This document shows positions 45,801-55,684 of a stretch of 64,000 nucleotides of DNA, one piece after another (within the stretch, counting starts at the first letter, position 1; each line of letters starts with the position of its first letter). Below the pieces are notes generated by a model, which was not told the DNA's origin, ran no database searches, and saw only the letters and a list, made by a program, of their open reading frames with translations. This DNA comes from Granulicella arctica (GTDB lineage Bacteria > Acidobacteriota > Terriglobia > Terriglobales > Acidobacteriaceae), in assembly GCF_025685605.1 (NCBI RefSeq), contig NZ_JAGTUT010000001.1:372001-436000 (forward strand), read 5' to 3'. The position numbers and the translations under genes are program-made.

Positions 45801-46244
45801 GGCGAAGTATACGAACATTCACAATTGAATAACGCTACTCACGACGCAATTCATGAGATGTTTGGCATCGCCGATATCACAACGTTCAACCATCTGCTGA
45901 CCATCATCCGGGCAGGTCAAATTGTCGATAAAGACGGTCATGATGTGTACCTCCCGAACATTCAAAGGCTTAAGATTCCGCTGGCCTTCTTTCAGGCAAT
46001 GGGAAATCGCCTCTTCCTACCCGAAGGGACCGAACGCAGCTTCGAACTATTGTGCGCTAAGAACGGGGCCGACAATTACCTCCGCCTGACAATGCCCAAC
46101 TACGAGCACATGGACTGCTTTATAGGAAAGAACGCTGCTCAGGATATTTTCCCGCTGCTCGTCGGACAGCTCGACGGTTATAACTTAGCTTCGGACACAG
46201 CCACGACGGCGGCAACGCTTCATCAAGAGCCGGTCCTGAGCTAA
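42801..46244 (+). CDS. GMC oxidoreductase fused to an alpha/beta hydrolase
   Basis: This 1147-residue protein starts at the ATG at 42801, with AGGAG 6 bases before it. Residues 1-570 are a GMC flavoenzyme of the cholesterol-oxidase type: FAD motif VAVIGSGYGGGIAASRL, a ferredoxin-like ACTLCGDCVTGC (Cys196, 199, 202, 206), VHPLGGCTMSADA and the C-terminal NPLLTISAVAER. Residues 570-790 are a beta-rich middle region. Residues 830-1140 are an alpha/beta hydrolase with MLSPGYGTS, YDVWLFDYR and a nucleophile elbow AHCVGS where Cys905 replaces Ser. A catalytic His is likely in NYEHMD. No signal peptide was seen. The substrate may be a sterol-like or other lipid alcohol (inference). The next gene follows 11 bases later. 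Confidence 0.85.
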   Translation: MPRLSSLIEDIKSHYSVAVIGSGYGGGIAASRLSRAGQQVCVLERGLEFQPGEYPNTVPEVLAQTQVDSPAAFVGSRTGLYDMRVSDDIDVFCGCGLGGTSLVNANVSLPAEPRVFDDTRWPDEFRADVATKLQRGYQLAQEMLTPSPYPDNFPTLPKLQALEKSAGSLNEKFYRPPINVTFKDGLNAAGVPQKACTLCGDCVTGCNYSAKNTVLMNYLPDARNHGAEIYTQVGVRFLEYKEGLWLIHYQFLDSGRELFDAPTQFITADMVVVSAGMLGSTEILLRSKANGLSVSDRVGQHFTGNGDVLAFGYDTNDVIDGVGYGSLPPQGRDPVGPCITGIIDDRLQPNLDDGMVIEEGSIPGALGDLLPAALAAIAPWAGTNLSPGLGGFVEERTRELESLVCGPYHGAVQNTQTYLVMTHDDASGSMTLEDDRLRLHWPGAGTQPVFQRVNDRLDQASKALGGVYVRNPLWSDLTNHNLITVHPLGGCTMSADATTGVVNHKGQVFSATTGTSVYDSLYVCDGSVMPRSLGVNPLLTISAVAERCCALIAEDRGWTIDYNSTQTLQPSSAPVAVGLRFTEAMKGFFSMHVTDDFAKGSEQGEQDNSNFEFILTVIADDLDQLLASPDHPARMVGMATAPALSAKPLTVSKGEFRLLVTDPSQPDSRLMTYAMNLTSEEGKVFVFTGTKIIKNDGILNLWRDSSTLYITISDVSGAVLGKGILVIEPADFMRQMMTMEITNAKDDLERLTSIIRFGKYFAGSLFDVYGGALAPASEFNPQPIPRKKRPLRMCAPEVYHFLTEDHVELRLTRYKGGVKGPVMLSPGYGTSTVAYLIDTVDTNFPEFLYANGYDVWLFDYRASPALPSARTQFSLDDVATKDYPAAVAQVRSVTGAADIQIVAHCVGSMTFLMSMLSGKLQGIRSAVCSQVGFYPTTSPENQLKAIFNVGSFLHDLGIDTVTTDFDPSKWTDILADALLKPNIAGPPCTSAVCRRIWAIYGEVYEHSQLNNATHDAIHEMFGIADITTFNHLLTIIRAGQIVDKDGHDVYLPNIQRLKIPLAFFQAMGNRLFLPEGTERSFELLCAKNGADNYLRLTMPNYEHMDCFIGKNAAQDIFPLLVGQLDGYNLASDTATTAATLHQEPVLS

Positions 46245-46255
46245 GCGGAGGAACG

Positions 46256-47695
46256 ATGCCAGATACGACGAAGACGCGGAGTGCCGGGCTTGACGCCCTC
46301 TTCAACTATCCGCTCATGTCGGCGATCTCGGACAGGCGAACACGACGAATAGCGCGCGGCACTTCGCTTGTCTCCGATGGCCTAAGCCATGTGAGTAACA
46401 ACGCGCCGGCACCGCTCTCTGCCCTTGAAGAGGCAATCCTGATCGTATCGACCGGGATCACAGGTTCAACCACGCATGATGGTCCGCTCCAGATACCAGG
46501 CGGCGGAAATGAGCTTGGTACTCCTTTTGTGAACGCGTTGGGCCGCTCCGCGAGCAGTCCCGATAACTCGCAGGCGACTTCGTTCTTCATGATCAACGAT
46601 CAGGGCATCTTCCTGATCAAGCGGCTGGAAGGTGAAAAGGCGATCAGTGTGTTGGGCAATCTTCCCCCTAACCGCGCTGACTGGGTTGATGCGGACTGGC
46701 TCGCCGTTGCGGAGGCGGTGAAGGTGAAGCTTTATGATCAGCGACTCGAATTTCCTCGTCAATTTCCTTACTATCTGGGCTGGAATAAACAGATATCAAA
46801 CCGTCCGGGTACGACGGTTTTCTTCCCGGTTGTGGACTGTACACGCGCTTACATCAATATCATTCTCAATCTGTTGTCAGAGCCGGACGGGCAACGTCCC
46901 CTGTTCGTCGATGACTGGCAGGCATTCAAGCCTGCGGACGTTGTGGAAGCCGCCGAGTGGGCGGCGGTGGAGATGGGATTTGCCGGTCAGAAGATTCCAT
47001 ATGAAGTGATCGGTGGCCTGTCGCGCGCACAGGATAAATTTGTAAACCCAAACATCGATCTGCCGCTCGGTCTGGCGCCCACATTACGAATCAACTATGA
47101 GGCTTTCTTTCAATTGCAGAATCTGATGCTGATCGGACAAGCCATCGGACTAGGTGGATGGGTCCATGCTTCAGTCGCTCCGCCCTATATCCTTGAGCGA
47201 GATCCAGCAAAGAACTTTATGGGGCTTGGCTTTCATTTGGCACCCGGCAAAACGTGGCCGGATACCTGCTGGCCGCCCACCCCGGCTTCTCAGCCGAATC
47301 CAGTGGGTATCGATGGAGTGCTGCAGGGCCTGTGCCCGCCCTACGTGACTTCCATGAACGACGCGGTCGATCAGTTCCTAGCCGAGAAGTATGGTCCTGG
47401 CGGTCTCTATACCGACATCGACATCTTCAAGCGGCCGTATCTCTCGGAAGACATCGCGCAGAACTATCTTCAGAATGCCAGCCATTACTCAGACAAGGCG
47501 ATTGAGTACACGAAGCAAATCTGCAACTACATCTTCGATACTTATGGGCGTTTCCCTGCGCATGTTGATGCGTTTCATGTTCCGGGTGTCTGGCTTCAGT
47601 TCTCACATCTTGAACTCGAATACTACGAACAGTATTACAAGCCGAGCCAATTCGAAAGGCAAAGCCAACACGCGGCGATGTGGGACGAGAAGTAG
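46256..47695 (+). CDS. Nitroreductase-like protein paired with the GMC-hydrolase fusion
   Basis: This 479-residue protein has a strong GGAGG five bases before its ATG and follows the fusion gene by 11 bases, so the two form an operon. I do not recognise a named family. The region around ISDRRTRRIARG, then PLSALEEAILIVSTGITG, and the late LMLIGQAIGLGGWVHASV resembles the FMN-binding and helix motifs of the nitroreductase fold, which suggests a flavin enzyme. The C-terminal 170 residues, with many Tyr, Trp and Pro, have no match I know. There is no signal peptide or membrane helix. It may oxidise or reduce the product of its neighbour. Confidence 0.6.
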   Translation: MPDTTKTRSAGLDALFNYPLMSAISDRRTRRIARGTSLVSDGLSHVSNNAPAPLSALEEAILIVSTGITGSTTHDGPLQIPGGGNELGTPFVNALGRSASSPDNSQATSFFMINDQGIFLIKRLEGEKAISVLGNLPPNRADWVDADWLAVAEAVKVKLYDQRLEFPRQFPYYLGWNKQISNRPGTTVFFPVVDCTRAYINIILNLLSEPDGQRPLFVDDWQAFKPADVVEAAEWAAVEMGFAGQKIPYEVIGGLSRAQDKFVNPNIDLPLGLAPTLRINYEAFFQLQNLMLIGQAIGLGGWVHASVAPPYILERDPAKNFMGLGFHLAPGKTWPDTCWPPTPASQPNPVGIDGVLQGLCPPYVTSMNDAVDQFLAEKYGPGGLYTDIDIFKRPYLSEDIAQNYLQNASHYSDKAIEYTKQICNYIFDTYGRFPAHVDAFHVPGVWLQFSHLELEYYEQYYKPSQFERQSQHAAMWDEK

Positions 47696-47742
47696 ATGGG
47701 AGGATACCTCAACCTGATCGGCGCTAAGTCGAAACGCGAGAG

Positions 47743-49149
47743 CTAGCGCACCACGCGCGCTCTCACCCTTGCGTCCACTTCACCCTCTACCTTCCCCAAA
47801 TCCTGTTTCAGCAGCCTTCCACGCTCCACCATCATCTCTCCACCGACGTATACGCGCTCGACCTGCTCTTCGCTGGTCACAAATACGAGCGAAGCGTACG
47901 GATCGAACACGACGCCGTAAGCCTTCGGATCGATGAGCAGGAAGTCCCCCATCTTGCCCACCTCCAGTGACCCGATCCGGTCCTTCACGCCGAGCACATC
48001 CGAGCTCCCCATGGTGTGCAGTCGCAGAACGTCATAGGGGTTCATTACTCCGGCATTCTCATACTTTGCGCGAATCGCGTAGAGGCCCGTTCTCATGTTC
48101 TCGAAAGGATCGGCCAGGTCGGCACTCGCCTCACCATCAACGCCCATGCCGACCCGAATGCCCATCTTCAGGTACAGCGGTATGTCTGCCGTACCCGACG
48201 CAAGCCGTCCATTGGACAGCGGATTCCAACTCATCCCCGCGCCTGCCTTCGCCGTATCAGCCAGGATCTGAGAACTGGTATGGATGAAGTGTCCGAAGAA
48301 CATCCGGTTCGTCACCAGCCCGTTTTTCACAAACCACGGCCACATCTCATCCCGGTCGACGATCTGCGTCTCCGGCTGTTCAAGGTAGTGGCTTTGATTT
48401 CCGAGGTCAAACCGCTTCATCAGCGCGGCCTCAAGGACCGCCTGCTGCTCTGTCCCGTCAAAGGCCGTTCCTCCGTTGATCATCACCGACAGCAGCCGTG
48501 CCCTCTCAGCCTCAGTCTTGCCATATCCGTGCGCATAGTCGAGGAAGGTCTTCAACCGTTCCTCTGCGATGGGAACCGTATACTCTGGTCCGGCTTTGCC
48601 AGGTTCCCAACCGTGCACAAAACGGACGCCTGCATCCATCTCTGCGCGTAGCTCCGCCTCGCTGAAGGATTCTTTATCGCCGGGCGTGTGTCCTCCATAG
48701 TTGAAGCTGTAGGTCGACGTGATCCCATGCCTCAGATGATCGAGTCCGCCCTCAAGCGTGAACCAGTAGAGATCCTCAGCCGTGGCCTTGGTCACTGCCT
48801 TACCGTAGAGCGCATCAATCCAACCGAGCAGCGTCTGGTCCGCAGCCAGTCCCCGATACGCGCTTTGCCAGAGATGACTGTGTGCCGACACGAACCCCGG
48901 TATCACCCACGCCCCTGCCGCATCCACGACCGTGTCCGCGTCGGCGCATGCGGGCGGATCATTCTGCAACACCGCAGTAATCTTTCCTATCCGATCGACT
49001 AAGATGCATCCGCTGAAAGGCTCCTTCTGCTCCGTCGCCATGGTTACAAGGTACGCATGCCGGACACTCAGATGAGCCTTCTGTGCCTGCGCTCCACATA
49101 TTGAACTTCCCATCAGGACCGCAACAAACCATCGCAGAGTAATCGCCAT
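47743..49149 (-). CDS. Secreted amidohydrolase (TRZ/ATZ/SsnA-like)
   Basis: This 468-residue amidohydrolase starts at the ATG at 49149, which directly precedes a signal peptide (LRWFVAVLMGSSICGAQA); a longer frame to 49248 adds 33 residues that would bury it. Metal ligands are in FVSAHSHLWQS (HxH) and FGHFIHTSS, and the late acidic residue is in MGVDGEASADL. The small beta domain reappears near IGSLEVGKMGDFLLID. The family includes guanine, atrazine and other aminohydrolases, but few are exported. The substrate is unknown. It converges on the nitroreductase-like gene and diverges from mtnA. Confidence 0.88.
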   Translation of the reverse strand: MAITLRWFVAVLMGSSICGAQAQKAHLSVRHAYLVTMATEQKEPFSGCILVDRIGKITAVLQNDPPACADADTVVDAAGAWVIPGFVSAHSHLWQSAYRGLAADQTLLGWIDALYGKAVTKATAEDLYWFTLEGGLDHLRHGITSTYSFNYGGHTPGDKESFSEAELRAEMDAGVRFVHGWEPGKAGPEYTVPIAEERLKTFLDYAHGYGKTEAERARLLSVMINGGTAFDGTEQQAVLEAALMKRFDLGNQSHYLEQPETQIVDRDEMWPWFVKNGLVTNRMFFGHFIHTSSQILADTAKAGAGMSWNPLSNGRLASGTADIPLYLKMGIRVGMGVDGEASADLADPFENMRTGLYAIRAKYENAGVMNPYDVLRLHTMGSSDVLGVKDRIGSLEVGKMGDFLLIDPKAYGVVFDPYASLVFVTSEEQVERVYVGGEMMVERGRLLKQDLGKVEGEVDARVRARVVR

Positions 49150-49351
49150 GCCCGTTGATACCCGATCCCTCAGGTCACCACAAGGGAAATGTGCGAAGCT
49201 ACGCCGAGTGGCACGCATCTCCTCCGGAATACTCTTGCGAGACTTCATCAGGACGCCTAGAGGAACTCCTTACGCTCAGGAATCTTTCTGAGACGCTTGC
49301 GCTGGTTGCAAACAGACATGCGGAGGGCAAGTCGACTAAACTGGAAGGGAC

Positions 49352-50413
49352 ATGATTCCTACACTTGAATGGACCTCCGAAGGCGTTAATTTTCTCGATC
49401 AAACCAAGCTTCCACTGGAGGAGACGTATGTGCTCGCGACCAGTTACGAGGAGGTTGCGACAGTCATCCGCGACATGATCGTTCGGGGGGCTCCGGCGAT
49501 CGGAGTTTCGGCGGCGATGGGTGTGGCGATTGGGATTGAGCGTAGCAAGGCGACTACCGTTGAGGCGCTGACGGCTGAGGTCGACGTGATCTGTGGGGTA
49601 CTCGCGGCGACGCGGCCGACTGCGGTTAACCTGTTTTGGGGTATCGGGCGAATCCGCGATCTGTACAACCGGCTGGTGGCTGGCGGTGCGGACCTTGCGA
49701 TGATCAAGAAGGCAGTCGTCGAAGAGGCCCGTCTAATGTACGACGAAGATATCGCAGCGTGTAAGCAGATGGGTGCCTTCGGAGCAGAGCTGATGCCGCA
49801 GCATGGAACGGTGCTGACGCACTGTAATGCTGGTGCGCTGGCGACGTGCGGTTACGGTTCGGCGCTCGGGGTAATTCGCGCGGCAATAGAGCGCGGGCAT
49901 GATATCGATGTGTTTGCCGACGAGACACGGCCTTTTCTGCAAGGTGCACGGCTGACGGCCTGGGAGTTGATGAAGGACAACATCAAGACGACAGTTCTTT
50001 GCGACAACATGGCGGCGTCGCTAATGCAAAAGGGGCGCATTCAGGCGGTAATCGTCGGGGCGGACCGGATTGCGGCGAATGGCGACGTGGCGAACAAAAT
50101 TGGAACCTATGGTGTGTCCATCCTAGCGAAGGAGCATGGCCTACCGTTCTATGTGGCTGCTCCGTGGTCGACGATCGATGTGGCCACGCTGACGGGCGAG
50201 GAAATTCCGATCGAGCAGAGGGCGGCTATGGAAGTGACCCACTCGAACGGCAAGCAGATGACGCCGGACGGCGTTGGAATCGAGAACCCTGCATTTGACG
50301 TAACGCCAGCGAGATACGTGACGGCAATTATCACCGAGCGCGGTATTCTGCGGGCACCGTACGGCGACTCGATTCGTGCGATGGCCGAGATGGTTCAACC
50401 GGCGTTGGTCTGA
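49352..50413 (+). CDS. mtnA: S-methyl-5-thioribose-1-phosphate isomerase
   Basis: MtnA converts methylthioribose 1-phosphate to methylthioribulose 1-phosphate in the methionine salvage pathway, in the cytosol. The 353-residue protein has [16 protein letters not shown], the [14 protein letters not shown] loop with the catalytic Cys, [36 protein letters not shown] with the catalytic Asp, and the C-terminal [20 protein letters not shown]. It belongs to the eIF-2B alpha-like family, and these residues separate it from ribose-1,5-bisphosphate isomerases. No other salvage gene is in the window. Confidence 0.95.
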   Translation: MIPTLEWTSEGVNFLDQTKLPLEETYVLATSYEEVATVIRDMIVRGAPAIGVSAAMGVAIGIERSKATTVEALTAEVDVICGVLAATRPTAVNLFWGIGRIRDLYNRLVAGGADLAMIKKAVVEEARLMYDEDIAACKQMGAFGAELMPQHGTVLTHCNAGALATCGYGSALGVIRAAIERGHDIDVFADETRPFLQGARLTAWELMKDNIKTTVLCDNMAASLMQKGRIQAVIVGADRIAANGDVANKIGTYGVSILAKEHGLPFYVAAPWSTIDVATLTGEEIPIEQRAAMEVTHSNGKQMTPDGVGIENPAFDVTPARYVTAIITERGILRAPYGDSIRAMAEMVQPALV

Positions 50414-50458
50414 GCGGGCCCGGGGTTCTATCGCTGTATTTGATGGGACTTTGCCGGG

Positions 50459-50857
50459 GTGAATAAGCTGCTTCCTACTTGGCGTGTGCCGCAGCGACGC
50501 CAGGGCATGGATTTTCCAGCGAAGCTGCCGTGGGTGCATCCTAAGAGCAGCGTGATTATCGGCTACCTCAATCCGCGTACGCGTTCGCTTGTTCGGGGCA
50601 ATCTGCTGGTGCTGCTGAGCCTGATGGCGGCGTTTTTTCTCTCGGATTTTCCGCGTGATCGCCCGACGCTCTGGCTTGCACTTCCTTCGGTGCTGGCGAT
50701 CGTCGGGACGGTCGATACGGTTCGGTGTATGCAACCGAAGTGGAGCTTTTACCATGGCGGCGTGTTGCTCTGCGTGTATATGGATCTGATGGCCGTGTCG
50801 ATGATTTTGTTCTTCTTTCTTTACCCTTATATGTCCTGGCTGATCTCGTCTCGTTAG
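50459..50857 (+). CDS. Small integral membrane protein
   Basis: This 132-residue protein of unknown function is read from a GTG at 50459 (an ATG at 50507 would remove 16 residues). Three hydrophobic segments at about residues 47-63, 71-85 and 98-126 suggest three membrane helices, with a basic PWVHPKSS and NPRTRSLVRG N-terminal part facing the cytosol. It lies 45 bases after mtnA and 68 bases before mscL, all rightward. No family was recognised. Confidence 0.65.
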   Translation: MNKLLPTWRVPQRRQGMDFPAKLPWVHPKSSVIIGYLNPRTRSLVRGNLLVLLSLMAAFFLSDFPRDRPTLWLALPSVLAIVGTVDTVRCMQPKWSFYHGGVLLCVYMDLMAVSMILFFFLYPYMSWLISSR

Positions 50858-50925
50858 GCTATTGGCAGCACGGAACGCCCTTGCACGGGTGCTAAACTGC
50901 TGCTACTTCAGCTTTTAGGAGATGG

Positions 50926-51324
50926 ATGATGCTTAAAGGTTTTCGGGATTTTATTCTTCGCGGGAATGTGATCGATCTCGCCGTCGCGGTCATTATCGGA
51001 GCCGCTTTCACAGCAATCGTCACAGCACTCGTGACCGATATAATCACTCCGCTCATTTCAGCGATCGTGGGTAAGCCTGACTTTTCTTATCTGATCCTTA
51101 CGGTAAACGGCGGTAAAGTTCAATACGGCCTCTTTCTGAACGCCGTCATATCGTTCGTGCTGATGGCAGGAGTGGTGTACTTCTTCCTCGTGGTGCCGAT
51201 CAACTATCTGCTGGCCAGGGTTAAAGGTCCGGCTGCGGTGACGGAGAAGACCTGTGGCGAATGTCTGTCTGAGATCCCCCTGACTGCGAAGCGATGCAAG
51301 TTTTGCGCGCAGCCAGTCGCCTGA
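50926..51324 (+). CDS. mscL: Large-conductance mechanosensitive channel with a zinc-ribbon tail
   Basis: MscL is a pentameric membrane valve that opens at high tension to release solutes under osmotic downshock. The 132-residue protein has the N-terminal FRDFILRGNVIDLAVAVIIG helix with the gate, a short periplasmic loop, and the second helix (about 72-92). Where E. coli MscL has an Arg/Glu-rich cytoplasmic helix bundle, this one has CGEC and CKFC (Cys110, 113, 124, 127), the pattern of a small zinc ribbon. GGAG precedes the start; ATG codons at 50926 and 50929 are both possible. Confidence 0.93.
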   Translation: MMLKGFRDFILRGNVIDLAVAVIIGAAFTAIVTALVTDIITPLISAIVGKPDFSYLILTVNGGKVQYGLFLNAVISFVLMAGVVYFFLVVPINYLLARVKGPAAVTEKTCGECLSEIPLTAKRCKFCAQPVA

Positions 51325-51367
51325 CACTCCCCTCTTTTCAACTTAAATCGATGACCGAGGCACGCCT

Positions 51368-53536
51368 GTGACTCTTTTTCGCAGGCTTGCCTGCCTTCTG
51401 CCGCTTGCCACTGCTGTTGCCAGTGGTCAAGCGACTGCTCCTTCCACCACCTCTGTTTTTGGCTATCGGGACTTCACCCAGCAGGCGAAATGGGATGCCA
51501 TATTTATGGCGATTCCCGATCCGAAGCTGGCTGGAGAACACCTCAAGACGCTGACGGCGGCACCACACTGGGCGAGCTCGCCTGAGGACTATGCGACTGC
51601 TGTTTACGTCGCAGGCAAGTTCAAGGCGGCTGGTCTGAAGACGGAGATTGTGCCTTACCGGGTGCGGATGAATAAGCCGGTAAGCGTGCTGGTGGAGGCA
51701 TTTGATTCGACGGGCAAGAAGATCCTTTCAGGCCCGACGCCAGAGCATGTCGATCCAGCAAAGGACGGCGGCGACCCGTACCAGGACGACGCGCGTGTGC
51801 TGCCGGCATTCAATGGATCTTCACCGTCGGGGGAAGTAACGAGTGACGTCGTCTACGCGAACTACGGCAGCCTTGCCGACTTTAAGAAGCTGGCGGAGCT
51901 GGGAGTCAGTGTTCGGGGCAAGATCGTGCTGGTGCGTTATGGGCAGAACTTTCGCGGGGTGAAAGCGTACATCGCACAGCAGTACGGTGCGAAGGGCGTG
52001 CTCATCTACTCGGACCCTGCGGACGACGGTTATTTTAAGGGCGACACCTATCCGAAGGGGCCGTATCGGCCTGAGTCGGGGGTGCAGCGTGGGTCCGTCC
52101 AGTTCCTGCCGATCTACCCGGGCGATCCCGAGACGCCGGGGATCGCGTCGACGCTCGATCTGCCTGCATCGCGGCGATTGACGCCGGAGAAGATGGCGGC
52201 GAGCCAGCCGGATCAGCCGAGTATCCCGGTGAATCCGATCTCGTATAAAGATGCGGGGCCGATCCTGGAGGCGATGGGTGGGCCTGAGTCGCCCCGGGAT
52301 TGGCAGGGTGCGCTTCCCTTCACCTATCACCTTGGCGGCGACAAGGTGACGGTGCACATGAAGCTGGTACAGGATAGCCAGTTGCGTACGATCTGGGATG
52401 TGATCGGCACAATTCCGGGAACGGATACAAAGGCGCAATGGGTGGTGGCGGGAAACCATCGCGACGCCTGGGTCTATGGCGCGGTAGATCCAAATAGCGG
52501 GACGGCGGCGATGCTGGAGATGGTCCATGGGCTGGGCACCCTCTTGCAGCAAGGCTGGAAGCCAAGACGAACGATCGTTATTGGAAGCTGGGATGCCGAG
52601 GAAGAGGGGCTGATCGGCTCAACCGAGTGGGTGGAGCAGCATGGCGTCGACCTTGCGCGCGCGGTCGCTTACTTCAACACCGATGTGGCGGTTTCCGGGC
52701 CGTCGTTCAGTGCAAATGCGGTGCCGTCATTGAAGGAATTTGTGCGCGAGGTCGCCAAAGAGGTGCCGAGTCCGGCTGGCGGAACGGTCTACGACCAATG
52801 GAAGGCGGATCAGGAGGAAAAGCATGAGCGGCGCGGCAACAAGAGCCGCTCTACCGTAGGCGGGGAGAATAGCCAGGAGGTGAAGGTCGGAGATCTCGGG
52901 TCCGGTTCGGATTACACGCCCTTTCTGCAGCACGCTGGTGTGCCTTCGACGGATATCGGGTCGAGCGGACCGTATGGGGTGTATCACTCGGTCTTCGATA
53001 ACTACAACTGGTTTATCAAGTTTGCCGATCCGACATTTGTGTATGAACAGCAGCAGGCCCGGGTGTTCGGGCTTGAGGTGCTGCATATGGCCGATGCGGA
53101 TGTGCTGCCATATGACTACGGATTTTATGGCGAAGAGATCGTCAGCTACCTGGATGCGGCTGAGGACCGTGCGGACAAGGCAAAGCTGGATGTGAACTTC
53201 ACTGTTGCAGAGACCGCAGCTAGACGCCTTGCGAGTGCCGGGGAGGCAATCCGCACCGTGCAGGAGAATCCTCCCGCCGATGCTGCAGCGCTTAATATTG
53301 CCCTTCGAGCGGCAGAAGGTGCGCTCCTAAACCCAGTGGGTTTGCCGATGAGGCCTTGGTACAAGCATTCGATCTATGCGCCGGGAGAGTTTACCGGATA
53401 TGCGGCGGTGGTCATCCCAGGGGTGAACGAAGGGATCGATGTGCCGGATGCTGCCCGAACGCAAGGGCAGCTTGGTTCGCTGGCTGATGCACTGAATCGG
53501 GCGGCGGTGATTCTGGAGACCGCAGCGAAGAAGTAG
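51368..53536 (+). CDS. Secreted M28 peptidase (glutamate carboxypeptidase II-like)
   Basis: This 722-residue exopeptidase resembles human PSMA/glutamate carboxypeptidase II. A signal peptide (to about residue 20) is followed by a protease-associated domain and the M28 zinc domain. Expected dizinc ligands are His364 and Asp374 (GNHRDAWVYGAVDPNSG), the pair in WDAEEEGL (Glu411 catalytic, Glu412 ligand), Asp in NTDVAV and His in YGVYHSVFDNYNW. A C-terminal helical dimerisation domain follows. It would release C-terminal acidic residues from peptides in the periplasm. It converges on the degenerate receiver gene. Confidence 0.92.
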   Translation: MTLFRRLACLLPLATAVASGQATAPSTTSVFGYRDFTQQAKWDAIFMAIPDPKLAGEHLKTLTAAPHWASSPEDYATAVYVAGKFKAAGLKTEIVPYRVRMNKPVSVLVEAFDSTGKKILSGPTPEHVDPAKDGGDPYQDDARVLPAFNGSSPSGEVTSDVVYANYGSLADFKKLAELGVSVRGKIVLVRYGQNFRGVKAYIAQQYGAKGVLIYSDPADDGYFKGDTYPKGPYRPESGVQRGSVQFLPIYPGDPETPGIASTLDLPASRRLTPEKMAASQPDQPSIPVNPISYKDAGPILEAMGGPESPRDWQGALPFTYHLGGDKVTVHMKLVQDSQLRTIWDVIGTIPGTDTKAQWVVAGNHRDAWVYGAVDPNSGTAAMLEMVHGLGTLLQQGWKPRRTIVIGSWDAEEEGLIGSTEWVEQHGVDLARAVAYFNTDVAVSGPSFSANAVPSLKEFVREVAKEVPSPAGGTVYDQWKADQEEKHERRGNKSRSTVGGENSQEVKVGDLGSGSDYTPFLQHAGVPSTDIGSSGPYGVYHSVFDNYNWFIKFADPTFVYEQQQARVFGLEVLHMADADVLPYDYGFYGEEIVSYLDAAEDRADKAKLDVNFTVAETAARRLASAGEAIRTVQENPPADAAALNIALRAAEGALLNPVGLPMRPWYKHSIYAPGEFTGYAAVVIPGVNEGIDVPDAARTQGQLGSLADALNRAAVILETAAKK

Positions 53537-53540
53537 GTTG

Positions 53541-53923
53541 CTAGAGCGGGGTATTCAGAACCTGATTAACCTTCGCAATTAAGTCTGCGGCGGTAAACGG
53601 TTTGGGGAAGATATCGAACTTGTGGAGGGTGTCGCGGTAGCGCATGCGGTCGTCGTCGATCATACCCCGACCATCAGGACGCGCATTCCCGGACTTTTCG
53701 TGCGGAGACAGACCGCGGCCTCATGACCGGCGATGCTGTTGAGATAAGGTCGCATGATCATCAAGTCCGGCTGAACTTGTTTTAGTCGGTCGACTACAAC
53801 ACTGAGACCGGCCGCAGTAATAACATTGAATTGCTGGTCCTCAAGGACTTCCTTGAGGACCATGCGCAAAACCTGATCTGAGCAGACGAGCAGAATTGTT
53901 GGGCGGTTATCTCTTGCAATCAT
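53541..53923 (-). pseudogene. Frameshifted, degenerate receiver-domain protein
   Basis: The first 87 residues (ATG at 53923) read TILLVCSDQVLRMVLKEVL and PDLMIMRPYLNSIAG and then hit a stop after RVLMVG. In the next frame the domain continues as MIDDDRMRYRDTL, DIFPKPFTAADLIAKVNQVL and a stop at 53541, the normal end of a receiver, including the conserved Lys in PKPF. A single missing base in the run of four C at 53665-53668 (plus strand) explains the shift. The phospho-acceptor Asp is replaced by Arg (MIMRPY) and the acidic pair is CS, so even an intact version could not be phosphorylated in the usual way. Confidence 0.85.
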
Positions 53924-53946
53924 GGATTCGCCACCGGTGGTAGATG

Positions 53947-55449
<1,503 letters not shown>

Positions 55450-55684
55450 CTACTCCTGATGCTAGATTTGTCTCGCACGATTCGGATAGCGCGATGGCTT
55501 GAGTATACGCCGGACGGTTGTTCGATGAGAGGTGCCGATGGACAGGATGGATGCTGAATGGATGGTATGTAGATCTTTGCAAAACCTGTTTACTTTGCGC
55601 TTGTTTGCAGTTAAATTGCTTTTCATCCTGAACATCCATGCTGCACCTGAGCCACTCATACAGCCGCTTTTTGAGGATTTCAAT

